From contig NZ_MODW01000002.1 of assembly GCF_001866135.1 (NCBI RefSeq), positions 580,917 to 644,916 of the forward strand: a stretch of 64,000 nucleotides of DNA. The letters run 5' to 3'. The translations under genes and the position numbers were made by a program. Positions 23,457 to 34,786 of the stretch are shown piece after piece. Source of the stretch: Microbacterium sp. LCT-H2 (GTDB lineage: Bacteria; Actinomycetota; Actinomycetes; Actinomycetales; Microbacteriaceae). The notes beneath the pieces were generated by a model, which ran no database searches, was not told the origin of the DNA, and saw nothing but the letters and a program-made list of their open reading frames with translations. Position 1 is the stretch's first letter. Every line of letters begins with the position of its first letter.

Positions 23457-25522
23457 GCGCGCTCCCTCACCTTCAGGATGTGGACGGGCTCGTCGAAGGC
23501 GTCGAGCCGGACGTAGTTGTGGTCGCTCCAGGTCCAGACACTGCCGGTCAGGAGATCCTCCACCTCGAAGGTCTCGCCGAGCGGGATGCCCCAACGCGTG
23601 GTGTCGAGGTGGACGGTGGTCTCGCGCACCGAGTGCGGGTCGACGTTCGCCACGACGATGAGGGTGTCCGGCCTGCCGGTGCCGGTGAAGGCAGCGTCGA
23701 GGTGCTTGCTGAACACGAGGACGGCGTCGTCGTCGCTCCAGTGCAGTTCGAGGTTGCGGAGCTGCCGCAGCGCCGGATGTGCCGCACGGATCTCGTTCAG
23801 TCGCCGGAGCAGCGGAGCCAGGGACTCCCCGCGTTCCTCGGCCCCCGCCCAGTCCCGGAACTTGTACTCGTACTTCTCGTTGTCGATGTTCTCCTCGGAA
23901 CCTGGGCGGGCCACGTTCTCGATGAGCTCGTAGCCGGCGTAGACGCCGTACACGGGCCCGGCCATCGCGGCGATGCAGGCACGGATGCGATACGCCGCGC
24001 GACCGCCGAACTGGAGGTACTCGGTGAGGATGTCGTGCGTGTTCACGAAGAGGTTCGGACGCATGTAGTCGGCCGTCTCGTGGGAGATCGAGGTGAGGAA
24101 CTCCTCCAGCTCGGGCTTGGTGTTGCGCCAGGTGAAGTAGCTGTAGCTCTGCTGGAAGCCCACCGCGGCCAACGCACGCATCACGGCGGGTCGGGTGAAC
24201 GCCTCGGCGAGGAAGATGACGTCAGGATCCGTCTCATTGACCGTCGCGATCAGCCACTCCCAGAACTGCAGCGGCTTGGTGTGCGGGTTGTCCACGCGGA
24301 AGATCCGGACGCCCTCGCCCACCCAGTGCCGGACGATCCGGAGCATCTCGGCCGCGATGCCTTCCGGATCGTTGTCGAAGTTCAGCGGGTAGATGTCCTG
24401 GTACTTCTTGGGCGGGTTCTCCGCGTAGGCGATGCTCCCGTCCGGCAGGGTCGTGAACCACTCCGGGTGGTCGCGGACCCACGGGTGGTCGGGGGAGGCC
24501 TGCAGGGCGAGATCGAGGGCGACCTCCAGCCCTTCCTTCCGGGCGGCGCGCACGAAGGCGCGGAAGTCCTGCGGGGTTCCGAGGTCGGGATGGATCGCGT
24601 CGTGTCCGCCCTCCGCCGCTCCGATCGCGTATGGCGAGCCCGGATCGCCCGGTTCGGCGACGAGGGTGTTGTTGCGACCCTTGCGGTTGGTGGTGCCGAT
24701 GGGGTGGACCGGGACGAGGTAGATCACCTCGAATCCCATCCGGGCGACCTCGGGCAGGCGCTTCGCGGCGGTGCGGAACGTGCCGCTGCGCACCGTGCCG
24801 TCCGTGAGGCGACGGGCACCCTCGGAGCGGGGGAAAAACTCATACCAGGAGCCGACGCCCGCGCGGGTGCGCTCGACGCGGAGGAGCTGCTCCGTGGAGG
24901 CGGAGCGCAGGGTCGTGACGGGACGGTCGCGGAAGATCGCCGCGAGTTCAGGGTCGACCGCCGACGCAGCGGTCGTGGCGGCGTCACCTCTCCGGAGCTC
25001 CTCGGCTCGGGCGCGCAGCCGCGTGCGCTGAGCCGCGGGGCGGTCCTTCTCTGCGGCGGCGCGCTGCAGGAGCTCGGCGCCCAGGGCGGCCATCACCTCG
25101 ACATCGACTCCCGCGGCGATCTTGAGGTGCGCAGCATGAGCCCAAGTGGCGAAGTCGTCCGAGAATCCCTCGAAGCGGTACCGCCAGACGCCCTCCGCGT
25201 CGAGCGCGATCGCGGCTTCCCAGCGATCGGTGCCGTCCGCGAGGGCGGTCAGCCGGTGCAGGCTCTCCTCGCCGGTCGGAGACGTCAGTCGCACGTGCAC
25301 GCCGATGAGATCGTGCCCTTCTCGGAAGGCCACGACGCGGAAGGGGACGACCTCGCCTGCGAAGGCCTTGGCCGGGAACCCGCCGGGGACCGCAGGGGTA
25401 CCGTCGAGCAAGGGGATCCGGGTCGTCCGCAGGGCTCCGGGGAGATCCGCGTCGGCGGCGCGCGTCGGGATCTGAACGGGGCTCCGGAGAGCCGTGGGTC
25501 GGGTTCCAGCACGTGCAGTCAC
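23453..25522 (-). CDS. glgE: alpha-1,4-glucan:maltose-1-phosphate maltosyltransferase
   Basis: A 689-residue GH13_3 enzyme that extends glucan chains with maltosyl units from maltose-1-phosphate. Seen: the N-terminal domain with [39 protein letters not shown] sequence near residue 260, the nucleophile Asp in [20 protein letters not shown], the acid Glu in [14 protein letters not shown] and [15 protein letters not shown]. The GTG start at 25522 has TAGATT 6 bases upstream, which suggests its own leaderless promoter. No treS, mak/pep2 or glgA/glgM gene is in the window to supply the substrate. Confidence 0.95.
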   Translation of the reverse strand: MTARAGTRPTALRSPVQIPTRAADADLPGALRTTRIPLLDGTPAVPGGFPAKAFAGEVVPFRVVAFREGHDLIGVHVRLTSPTGEESLHRLTALADGTDRWEAAIALDAEGVWRYRFEGFSDDFATWAHAAHLKIAAGVDVEVMAALGAELLQRAAAEKDRPAAQRTRLRARAEELRRGDAATTAASAVDPELAAIFRDRPVTTLRSASTEQLLRVERTRAGVGSWYEFFPRSEGARRLTDGTVRSGTFRTAAKRLPEVARMGFEVIYLVPVHPIGTTNRKGRNNTLVAEPGDPGSPYAIGAAEGGHDAIHPDLGTPQDFRAFVRAARKEGLEVALDLALQASPDHPWVRDHPEWFTTLPDGSIAYAENPPKKYQDIYPLNFDNDPEGIAAEMLRIVRHWVGEGVRIFRVDNPHTKPLQFWEWLIATVNETDPDVIFLAEAFTRPAVMRALAAVGFQQSYSYFTWRNTKPELEEFLTSISHETADYMRPNLFVNTHDILTEYLQFGGRAAYRIRACIAAMAGPVYGVYAGYELIENVARPGSEENIDNEKYEYKFRDWAGAEERGESLAPLLRRLNEIRAAHPALRQLRNLELHWSDDDAVLVFSKHLDAAFTGTGRPDTLIVVANVDPHSVRETTVHLDTTRWGIPLGETFEVEDLLTGSVWTWSDHNYVRLDAFDEPVHILKVRERA

Positions 25523-25528
25523 ATGCCG

Positions 25529-25534
25529 AATCTA
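25529..25534 (-). promoter_or_regulatory. -10 hexamer TAGATT, leaderless type, for glgE
   Basis: On the minus strand TAGATT ends 6 bases before the GTG of glgE, inside the 64-base gap after glgX. Confidence 0.5.
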
Positions 25535-25586
25535 CCGCTCGGGCCTGTCGGAACCTACCGCTCGACCCCGGCGCCGAACCGTGCTA

Positions 25587-27659
25587 TCACTCGACCCGGA
25601 ACAGGCGCATGGACGTGCCGGGGATCGGCAGGACATCGCCCGGCGCGAACGTGTCCTCCACCTCCGACGGGCGCTCGTCGGCGCTCGACCAGAGGGAGAC
25701 GAAGCGCGTGGCGTCATCGATCTCCTCCGGCAGCCGCACGTCGATCGGCGCCTCCGTCCCGTGCACGATCAGCAGGATGCGGTTGGCGGGTTCCTTGTCC
25801 GGCGTGGACGCGGCGACGTACTGCAGGGTGCGGTTGCCGGGATCCGTCCACTGGTTCGGTTCCATCGTCGCGCCGTCCTGGTCGTACCAGTCCATGACCG
25901 ACGCGTTCGGGATGTGCTCGCCCAGGCGCGCGTACCGGCTCGGACGCAGCGCCGGGTTCTCCTGACGCAGCCGCACCAGGCGCGCGACGTGCGCCCGGAG
26001 GTCTTCCTGCCAGGGCTCGAACTCCCAGGACAGCCACGACAGCGGCGAGTCCTGTGCGTAGGCGTTGTTGTTGCCGCGCTGGCTGCGGCCCACCTCGTCC
26101 CCGGCGGTGAGCATCGGGATGCCGGCCGAGAGCAGCAGGGTGCCGAGCAGGTTGCGCATGGCCTTCCGCCGGGCGGCGAGGATCGCTGGATCGTCCGTGG
26201 GGCCCTCCACGCGGTGATTGAAGGATCGGTTGAGGTCGGCGCCGTCGCGGTTGTGCTCGCCGTTGGCCTCATTGTGCTTGACGTCGTACGAGACGAGGTC
26301 GTGCAGCGTGAACCCGTCGTGCGCCGTGACGAAGTTGATGCTCGCGAGGGGTCCGCGCTCCTCGCTAAAGGTGTTCGACGATCCGGCGAGGCGGGTGGCG
26401 AAGCCCCCGATCCCGACCGGTGCCGAGGCCCGCCGCGCGTAGTCGATGTCGCTGAGCCAGAAGTTGCGCACCCGGTCGCGGTACCGGTCGTTCCACTCGT
26501 GCCACCCCGCGGGGAAGTTGCCCGTCTGCCAGCCCCCCAGACCGACGTCCCAGGGTTCCGCGATGAGCTTGGTCTCCGCGAGGACGGGATCGGCGGCGAT
26601 CGCCTGCAGAAGCGGATGGTCTGGGGTATAGGTGTGTGCGCCGTCGCGGGCGATCGCCGTCGCCAGGTCGAAGCGGAACCCGTCGATCTGCATCTCCTCC
26701 GCCCAGTACCGGAGCGAGTCCAGCACCAGCCGGGCTCCGGCATCGGTCGCGGTGTTAAGGGTGTTGCCGCATCCGGTGGTGTCGACGTACACGCCCGCGT
26801 CGTCCTGCCGGTAGTACCGGGCGTTGTCGATCCCGCGGAGGCTGGAGCGCGGTCCGCCGATCCCCTCCTCCGACGTGTGGTTGTAGACCACGTCGAGGAT
26901 CACCTCGAGGCCGGCCTCGTGCAGCAGCCTGACCATGCCCTTGAACTCGGCGATGATCGCCTCTGGTCCCCGCTTCCGGGCGTCCTCCGTCGCGTAGGCG
27001 GCGTGCGGGGTGAAGAAGTTGAGCGTGTTGTAGCCCCAGTAGTTCGTCAGCCCCCGCTCCAGCAGTCGCGGTTCCGGGACGAAGGCGTGGACGGGGAGCA
27101 GCTCCACCGACGTCACCCCGAGGGTGTGGAGGTGCTCGATCATGGCCGGATGCGCGAGCCCCGCGTAGGTGCCGTGCAGCGCGGGCGGGATGTCGGGGTG
27201 CCGCTTGGTCAGTCCCTTCAGGTGGCCCTCGTAGATGACGGTGCGGTCCGTCGGGACGCGCGGTTTCGTCGAATCGCCCCAGTCGAAGCCGTCCTCGATG
27301 ACCACGGCCCGCCACTCCTGGTAGCCGTGTCCCTGGGCGAGGCCCCGCGCATACGGGTCGAGAAGCAGCGTCTCCGGGTTGAACGTGTTGCCGGGCCCGT
27401 GCGGGCCCTCGACGCGGAGCGCGTAGCGGACTCCGGGCTGCAGCAACGGCGTCGTGACCTCCCAGACGCCCCCGGGCCGCCGTTCGAGCGGGGCCTGGTC
27501 GACGACCCAGTCGAGGTCCGTCGCGTCGAAGACGACGAGCTCGACGGCGGAGGCGTTCTGCGACCAGACCCGCAGCGTGCCGATGCCGTCGTGCAGCCGG
27601 ACGCCGAGGTTGTCGAGGATCGCCCCACCGGGCACGACGGAGTCGAGGGACGAAGACAT
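25587..27659 (-). CDS. glgX: glycogen debranching enzyme GlgX (isoamylase type)
   Basis: A 690-residue GH13_11 enzyme that hydrolyses alpha-1,6 branches of phosphorylase-trimmed glycogen. Seen: the N-terminal module (LRVWSQNASAVELVVFD), YWGYNTLNFFTPHAAYA, the nucleophile Asp in MQIDGFRFDLATAIARDG, the acid Glu in KLIAEPWDVGLGGWQTGNFP, and NFVTAHDGFTLHDLVSY. It lies 64 bases upstream of glgE on the same strand, giving a catabolic-plus-anabolic glycogen block. The ATG at 27659 has TAGGGT 6 bases upstream. A trehalose-forming TreX role is possible, but treY/treZ are not here. Confidence 0.94.
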   Translation of the reverse strand: MSSSLDSVVPGGAILDNLGVRLHDGIGTLRVWSQNASAVELVVFDATDLDWVVDQAPLERRPGGVWEVTTPLLQPGVRYALRVEGPHGPGNTFNPETLLLDPYARGLAQGHGYQEWRAVVIEDGFDWGDSTKPRVPTDRTVIYEGHLKGLTKRHPDIPPALHGTYAGLAHPAMIEHLHTLGVTSVELLPVHAFVPEPRLLERGLTNYWGYNTLNFFTPHAAYATEDARKRGPEAIIAEFKGMVRLLHEAGLEVILDVVYNHTSEEGIGGPRSSLRGIDNARYYRQDDAGVYVDTTGCGNTLNTATDAGARLVLDSLRYWAEEMQIDGFRFDLATAIARDGAHTYTPDHPLLQAIAADPVLAETKLIAEPWDVGLGGWQTGNFPAGWHEWNDRYRDRVRNFWLSDIDYARRASAPVGIGGFATRLAGSSNTFSEERGPLASINFVTAHDGFTLHDLVSYDVKHNEANGEHNRDGADLNRSFNHRVEGPTDDPAILAARRKAMRNLLGTLLLSAGIPMLTAGDEVGRSQRGNNNAYAQDSPLSWLSWEFEPWQEDLRAHVARLVRLRQENPALRPSRYARLGEHIPNASVMDWYDQDGATMEPNQWTDPGNRTLQYVAASTPDKEPANRILLIVHGTEAPIDVRLPEEIDDATRFVSLWSSADERPSEVEDTFAPGDVLPIPGTSMRLFRVE

Positions 27660-27665
27660 GGATAC

Positions 27666-27671
27666 ACCCTA
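27666..27671 (-). promoter_or_regulatory. -10 hexamer TAGGGT, leaderless type, for glgX
   Basis: On the minus strand TAGGGT ends 6 bases before the glgX ATG. Confidence 0.5.
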
Positions 27672-27760
27672 AACGTGTTGCATTTCAGTCTCATGACAGG
27701 ACGCACCCGGTCTCACGCGCAGACGGACCGTTCGGGGCACGGATCGGGGAGAATCGAAGC

Positions 27761-28936
27761 ATGCGGCACTATCTCGACCACGCGGCGACCACCCCGCTGC
27801 GCCCGGAGGCCAGGGACGCGTGGCTGGAGGCATCGGTCGTCGTCGGCAACGCCTCGTCGACGCACGGCGCCGGGCAGGACGCGCGCCGGGTGCTGGAGGA
27901 GTCGCGGGAGCGCGTGGCGGCGGTCCTCGGGGCCGACCCGATCGAAGTGGTGCTGACCTCCGGCGGTACCGAGTCGATCAACCTCGCCCTCCAGGGACTG
28001 TGGCACTCGCGTCGTCCGGAGACGACCGCTGTCGTGGTGCCGGACGGCGAGCATCACGCGACGATGGACACGGTCGCAGCCCTGGTGGCGGATGGCGCCG
28101 AGGTGCGCGCGGTTCCGCTGTCTCCGCAGGCGCGGATCGACGAGGGCCGCTTCGCAGCGGCCCTTCCCGGGGCAGCACTCGCGACGGCGCTCGTAGCGAA
28201 CAACGAGACCGGAACCATCAACGACGCGTCCGCCGTCGCTGCTGCGGCCGCGCACGCCGAAGTCCCGCTGCACCTCGACGCGGTCGCCGCGCTCGGACAC
28301 CTGCCGCTGTCCTTCCGGGATCTCCGCGGCCATGCGGACGACGGCGTGGGCCTCGTGGCGCTCAGCATCGCCGGACACAAGGTCGGAGCGCCGGTCGGCG
28401 TCGGGGCGCTGGTGGTGGCGCGGTCGGCCCGGCTGACACCACTTCTGAGGGGTGGCGGCCAGCAGCGGGGTCTGCGCGCGGGCACCCAGGACGTGCCGGG
28501 AGCGGCGGCGCTGGCGACAGCGCTCGAACTCGCCGAGCGTGAGCGGGCCGCCGAGGGCGTCCGGGTGGGCGACCTGCGTGACCGCCTGGTCGAGGGCATC
28601 CGTGCGCGGGTGCCGGCGGCCGAGCTCCTCGGCGACCCCGATCACCGCCTCCCCGGCACGGCTCATCTGCTCTTCCCCGGCGCGGTGGGGGAGAGTCTGT
28701 TGTTCCTGCTGGACGTCGCCGGGGTGTCCGCCTCGACGGGTTCCGCCTGTCAGGCGGGGGTCGCCGAGCCCTCACACGTCGTGATGGCGATGGGGCGCAG
28801 CGAGACGGACGCCCGGAGCGTGCTGCGTTTCTCCCTGGGGCGCACCTCCACTACCGAGGATGTGGATGCGGTGCTCGCCGCGATCGGCGAGGCCTACGCG
28901 CGCGCATCCGGGTCCCGCGCAGCCAGGCGCTCGTAG
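27761..28936 (+). CDS. cysteine desulfurase (NifS/IscS-like)
   Basis: A 391-residue PLP enzyme that takes sulfur from cysteine. N terminus RHYLDHAATTPLRPEA; TSGGTESINLAL near residue 70; the PLP Lys in SIAGHKVGAPVGVGAL; RGGGQQRGLRAGTQDV; and the active Cys in VSASTGSACQAGVAEPSHV. The next gene, 9 bases downstream, is mnmA, so its likely job is sulfur supply for tRNA 2-thiouridine; general Fe-S work is also possible. The ATG at 27761 follows GAGAAT with a 6-base gap. It diverges from glgX. Confidence 0.94.
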   Translation: MRHYLDHAATTPLRPEARDAWLEASVVVGNASSTHGAGQDARRVLEESRERVAAVLGADPIEVVLTSGGTESINLALQGLWHSRRPETTAVVVPDGEHHATMDTVAALVADGAEVRAVPLSPQARIDEGRFAAALPGAALATALVANNETGTINDASAVAAAAAHAEVPLHLDAVAALGHLPLSFRDLRGHADDGVGLVALSIAGHKVGAPVGVGALVVARSARLTPLLRGGGQQRGLRAGTQDVPGAAALATALELAERERAAEGVRVGDLRDRLVEGIRARVPAAELLGDPDHRLPGTAHLLFPGAVGESLLFLLDVAGVSASTGSACQAGVAEPSHVVMAMGRSETDARSVLRFSLGRTSTTEDVDAVLAAIGEAYARASGSRAARRS

Positions 28937-28939
28937 ACT
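28934..28939 (+). promoter_or_regulatory. -10 hexamer TAGACT, leaderless type, for mnmA
   Basis: TAGACT ends 6 bases before the mnmA ATG. It overlaps the TAG stop of the desulfurase gene (28934-28936), so mnmA may have its own start of transcription. Confidence 0.5.
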
Positions 28940-28945
28940 GGACCC

Positions 28946-30043
28946 ATGCGAATCCTTGCGGCCATGAGCGGTGGTGTGGACTCCGCCGTCGCGGCCGCGC
29001 GTGCCGTCGAGGCGGGGCACGACGTCGTCGGCGTGCACCTGGCGCTCTCCCGCGCCGGGGGGACGCTGCGCACAGGGAGCCGGGGCTGCTGCACGATCGA
29101 GGACGCCCTCGACGCGCGCCGGGCCGCCGACCTCCTGGGGATCCCCTTCTACGTGTGGGACTTCTCCGAGCGCTTCCGCGATGACGTGATCGACGACTTC
29201 GTCGCGGAGTACCGCGCCGGCCGCACCCCGAACCCGTGCATGCGGTGCAACGAGAAGATCAAGTTCGCCGCCCTGCTGGAGCGAGCTCTGGAGCTCGGCT
29301 TCGACGCCGTCTGCACCGGGCACTACGCGACCCTCCTCGATGGCCCGGACGGGCTCGAACTGCACCGCGCCTCGGACAACGCGAAGGACCAGTCGTACGT
29401 GCTCGGCGTCCTCACGGCCGATCAGCTCGCGCACACCTATTTCCCGCTGGGCACCACGCCGTCGAAGGCGCTCGTGCGGGCGGAGGCCGAGCAGCGCGGT
29501 CTCAGCGTCGCCCAGAAGCCGGACAGCCACGACATCTGCTTCATCCCGGACGGCGACACCCGGGGCTGGCTGGCCGAGAAGGTCGGCACGGCCACCGGCG
29601 AGATCGTCGACCGCACCGGTGCCGTCGTCGGTGCGCACGAGGGCGCCCACGCCTTCACGGTCGGTCAGCGGCGCGGACTCAAGCTCGGCGTCCCGGCGGC
29701 GGACGGCAAGCCGCGCTTCGTGCTCGAGGTGCGCCCCGTGTCGAACACGGTGGTCGTCGGCCCGAAGGAGGCTCTGGCGATCGCCGAGATCGCGGGGGAG
29801 CGGCTCAGCTGGGCCGGCGCCGCGCCGACCGCGTCGGTGTTCGCGTGCGACGTGCAGATCCGTGCGCATGCCGAGCCGGTACCCGCCACCGCCACCGTCA
29901 CGACGGAGGGCGTCCGCGTCGTGCCCGATTCTCCGCTTGACGGTGTCGCCCCCGGGCAGACCGCCGTGCTGTACATCGGCACGCGCGTGCTCGGGCAGTT
30001 CACCATCGATTCCACCGTCTCCGCGGTCCCGGTCGGCGTCTGA
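28946..30043 (+). CDS. mnmA: tRNA-specific 2-thiouridylase
   Basis: A 365-residue enzyme that makes s2U34 in Lys, Glu and Gln tRNAs. The PP-loop is [13 protein letters not shown] at the N terminus. The catalytic Cys lies in [14 protein letters not shown] and the second Cys in [14 protein letters not shown]-terminal tRNA-binding segments include [12 protein letters not shown] and [12 protein letters not shown]. An N-terminal [16 protein letters not shown] replaces the usual short loop, as in other actinobacteria. Located between the desulfurase and ligA. Confidence 0.95.
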   Translation: MRILAAMSGGVDSAVAAARAVEAGHDVVGVHLALSRAGGTLRTGSRGCCTIEDALDARRAADLLGIPFYVWDFSERFRDDVIDDFVAEYRAGRTPNPCMRCNEKIKFAALLERALELGFDAVCTGHYATLLDGPDGLELHRASDNAKDQSYVLGVLTADQLAHTYFPLGTTPSKALVRAEAEQRGLSVAQKPDSHDICFIPDGDTRGWLAEKVGTATGEIVDRTGAVVGAHEGAHAFTVGQRRGLKLGVPAADGKPRFVLEVRPVSNTVVVGPKEALAIAEIAGERLSWAGAAPTASVFACDVQIRAHAEPVPATATVTTEGVRVVPDSPLDGVAPGQTAVLYIGTRVLGQFTIDSTVSAVPVGV

Positions 30044-30069
30044 TCCGGGCGGATGTCGGTCGCCGCTCC

Positions 30070-32397
<2,328 letters not shown>

Positions 32398-32400
32398 GGA

Positions 32401-32880
32401 TCAGGCGCTCTCCGGCGCCGCCGTGGTGGGAGCGAGGAACTGCCGCAGCCGTGGGGAGTCCGCGAACCCCAGCTCCTGATAGAGCCCGACGGCTGCTTCG
32501 CTCGAGTGCACGGTGATCCGTTCGGCGCCCACGGAGACTGCGTGAGCGCAGGCCGCGGCGATGAGACCGCGCCCCGCTCCTCGTCCCCGATGCTCGGGAA
32601 GGACGAAGACGCTCTGGATGTCCGCGGAGAGGCGGTGCGGAGCACCCGGCCGCGGCACGCGAGGCACGAGGGCGACCCACGCCGCGCCGACGATGCGGTC
32701 GTCGTCATCGCCACGCGCGACGAAGGCCACGTGGGTGCGGTCGTGGGCCCGCCACCAGTCGCCCAGCTCGGCGGTGAAGGCGTCGAGCGACCGACCGGCC
32801 GTCAGGTCCGCGGGCACGTCCTCCCACTTGAGCTGGGCGAGCGCGGCCAGATCCTCCCTGCCGGCGCGGTCGATGCGCAT
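32401..32880 (-). CDS. GNAT family N-acetyltransferase
   Basis: A 159-residue acetyltransferase with the acetyl-CoA motif A: VFVLPEHRGRGAGRGLIAAA (Arg-Gly-x-Gly-x-Gly-type loop), then AERITVHSSEAAVGLYQELGF (motif B). The acceptor substrate is unknown. I take the ATG at 32880, which has an AGCGGA ribosome site; a TTG at 32895 overlapping the helicase stop (TTGA) is the alternative. It follows the helicase gene by 11 bases and is probably co-transcribed with it. Confidence 0.85.
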   Translation of the reverse strand: MRIDRAGREDLAALAQLKWEDVPADLTAGRSLDAFTAELGDWWRAHDRTHVAFVARGDDDDRIVGAAWVALVPRVPRPGAPHRLSADIQSVFVLPEHRGRGAGRGLIAAACAHAVSVGAERITVHSSEAAVGLYQELGFADSPRLRQFLAPTTAAPESA

Positions 32881-32891
32881 TGTCGGTCCGC

Positions 32892-34739
32892 TCAAGCCTT
32901 GTGGCGGGGCTTACGGAAGGGCTTCTCCTCGCGGTCGCGGGGCGCCGGGCGATCGTGGCGGTCGCGCCGATCGGTCCGGTCGTAGCGGGGCGGTCGGCCA
33001 CGGCCGTCGCCGTCGCGCGAGGACGACCCGCGGCGCGCCCCGGGCCCACGGTCGGGGGCGATCTCGATCAGGCGTCCCGAGATGCGCGTGTCGCGGAGCT
33101 TGTCGAGGACGGCGGAGTCGAGGTTCGCCGGGAGCTCGACGATCGAGAAGTCGGGACGGATGTTGATCGCGCCGAAGTCGTCGCGTCCCAGGCCGCCTTC
33201 GTTCGCCAGCGCGCCGACGATCTGCCGCGGTTCGACGCGGTGCCGCCGTCCCACCTCGATCCGGTAGGGGGTGTAGTCGCCGCGCCCGCGACGCTCCCGG
33301 GGCTCCCGCGGCTCCCGCGTCTGCCGCTCGCGCGGAGGACGGTTGTCGGCGGCGACCGCCTGCGACAGGGCGTCGTCTGCGGGGTCGAGGAGCAGCGGCG
33401 TGGAGCCCTGGGCGACCACGGCGAGAGCGGCCGCGACGTCGCCCTCCGGCACGTCGTGGTGCCGGACGTAGTGGGCGATGATGTCGCGGAACGCGTCGAT
33501 GCGCGACGTCTCCGACAGTGCGGTCGTGATGGCGTCGTCGAAGCGGGCGAGCCGCGTCGTGTTCACGTCCTCGGTGCTCGGCAGCTGCATCTGCGTGGGC
33601 TGCTGACGCGTCGCCTTCTCGATGTGCTTGAGCAGGTAGCGCTCGCGCGGGGTGATGAAGCTGATCGCGTCGCCCGTCCTTCCGGCCCGTCCGGTCCGTC
33701 CGATGCGGTGCACGTACGACTCGGTGTCGGTGGGGATGTCGAAGTTGACGACGTGGCTGATGCGCTCGACGTCGAGGCCGCGGGCGGCGACGTCCGTGGC
33801 GACGAGGATGTCGAGCTTGCCGTCCTTGAGCTGGTTGACGCTCCGCTCGCGCTGCACCTGCGGCACGTCACCGTTGATCGCGGCGGCGGAGTACCCGCGG
33901 GCGCGGAGCTTCTCGGCCAGGGTCTCGGTCTCGTTCTTCGTGCGGACGAAGACGATCATCCCGTCGAAGTTCTCCACCTCGAGGATGCGGGTCAGCGCGT
34001 CCACCTTCTGCGCATACGAGACGACGAGGTAGCGCTGGGTGATGTTCGTGTTGGTCGCGGTCTTGGACTTGACCGTGATCTCCTCCGGGTCGCGGAGGTA
34101 CTGCTGCGCGAGGCGGCGGATCTGCGCAGGCATCGTGGCCGAGAAAAGGGCGACCTGCTTCTCCTCCGGCGTCTGAGCGAGGATCTGCTCCACGTCCTCC
34201 GCGAAGCCCATCTTCAGCATCTCGTCGGCCTCGTCCAGCACGAGGTACTGGAGCTCGGAGAGGTCGAGGGTGCCCTTGGCCAGGTGGTCCATGATGCGGC
34301 CGGGGGTGCCGACCACGACGTGCACGCCGCGGCGGAGGGCGGACAGCTGCACACCGTATCCCTGACCGCCGTAGACGGGCAGCACGTGCACGCCCTTCAT
34401 GCGGGAGGCGTAGGACTCGAACGCCTCGCAGACCTGCAGCGCGAGCTCACGGGTCGGTGCGAGGACGAGGGCCTGCGGCGTCTTCTGCGCGACGTCGAGC
34501 CGCTCCAGCACGGGCAGGGCGAAGGCGGCGGTCTTGCCGGTTCCGGTCTGCGCCATGCCGACGACATCGCGGCCGGCGAGGAGGGTGGGGATGGTCGCGG
34601 CCTGGATGGGCGACGGGGTCTCGTAGCCGAGATCCTTGATGGCCTTGAGGACCGGCCCAGTGATGCCGAGGTCCTCGAATCCGGGGGTTGCAGGGGACTC
34701 GTCGGGGGCGTCGGCGGGGGTCACTTCTTCAGGGGTCAC
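32892..34739 (-). CDS. DEAD-box ATP-dependent RNA helicase (DeaD/CsdA-like)
   Basis: A 615-residue helicase. Q motif (GFEDLGITGP ... PSPIQAATIP), Walker A AQTGTGKTAAFA, PTRELALQ, GTPGRIMDHL, DEAD in LVLDEADEMLKMGF, SATMP and the C-terminal HRIGRTGRAGRTGDAI. An RNA-binding DbpA-like domain (IRPDFSIVELPANLDSAV) and a charged Arg/Asp/Gly tail follow. It unwinds structured RNA in ribosome assembly, decay and cold adaptation. The GTG at 34739 is chosen because TACCCT lies 6 bases upstream; a second GTG at 34724 is possible. No ATG start exists nearby. Confidence 0.93.
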   Translation of the reverse strand: MTPEEVTPADAPDESPATPGFEDLGITGPVLKAIKDLGYETPSPIQAATIPTLLAGRDVVGMAQTGTGKTAAFALPVLERLDVAQKTPQALVLAPTRELALQVCEAFESYASRMKGVHVLPVYGGQGYGVQLSALRRGVHVVVGTPGRIMDHLAKGTLDLSELQYLVLDEADEMLKMGFAEDVEQILAQTPEEKQVALFSATMPAQIRRLAQQYLRDPEEITVKSKTATNTNITQRYLVVSYAQKVDALTRILEVENFDGMIVFVRTKNETETLAEKLRARGYSAAAINGDVPQVQRERSVNQLKDGKLDILVATDVAARGLDVERISHVVNFDIPTDTESYVHRIGRTGRAGRTGDAISFITPRERYLLKHIEKATRQQPTQMQLPSTEDVNTTRLARFDDAITTALSETSRIDAFRDIIAHYVRHHDVPEGDVAAALAVVAQGSTPLLLDPADDALSQAVAADNRPPRERQTREPREPRERRGRGDYTPYRIEVGRRHRVEPRQIVGALANEGGLGRDDFGAINIRPDFSIVELPANLDSAVLDKLRDTRISGRLIEIAPDRGPGARRGSSSRDGDGRGRPPRYDRTDRRDRHDRPAPRDREEKPFRKPRHKA

Positions 34740-34745
34740 TTCCCA

Positions 34746-34751
34746 AGGGTA
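34746..34751 (-). promoter_or_regulatory. -10 hexamer TACCCT, leaderless type, for the helicase
   Basis: On the minus strand TACCCT ends 6 bases before the GTG at 34739. This supports the GTG start despite the lack of a properly spaced ribosome site. Confidence 0.5.
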
Positions 34752-34786
34752 GCGCGCCCGCCCACCCGGTACCTGTGCGGCCCCGT

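Noticed and set aside
21279..27956. Three plus-strand open frames of 745-820 codons opposite glgB, glgE and glgX
   Set aside because: The minus-strand frames contain complete GH13 motifs; the plus-strand translations are charged and repetitive, with no motifs. They are shadows.
32893..32895. TTG start for the GNAT gene overlapping the helicase stop
   Set aside because: It would give perfect TTGA coupling, but there is no ribosome site in front and an ATG 15 bases later has AGCGGA. Kept as an alternative only.
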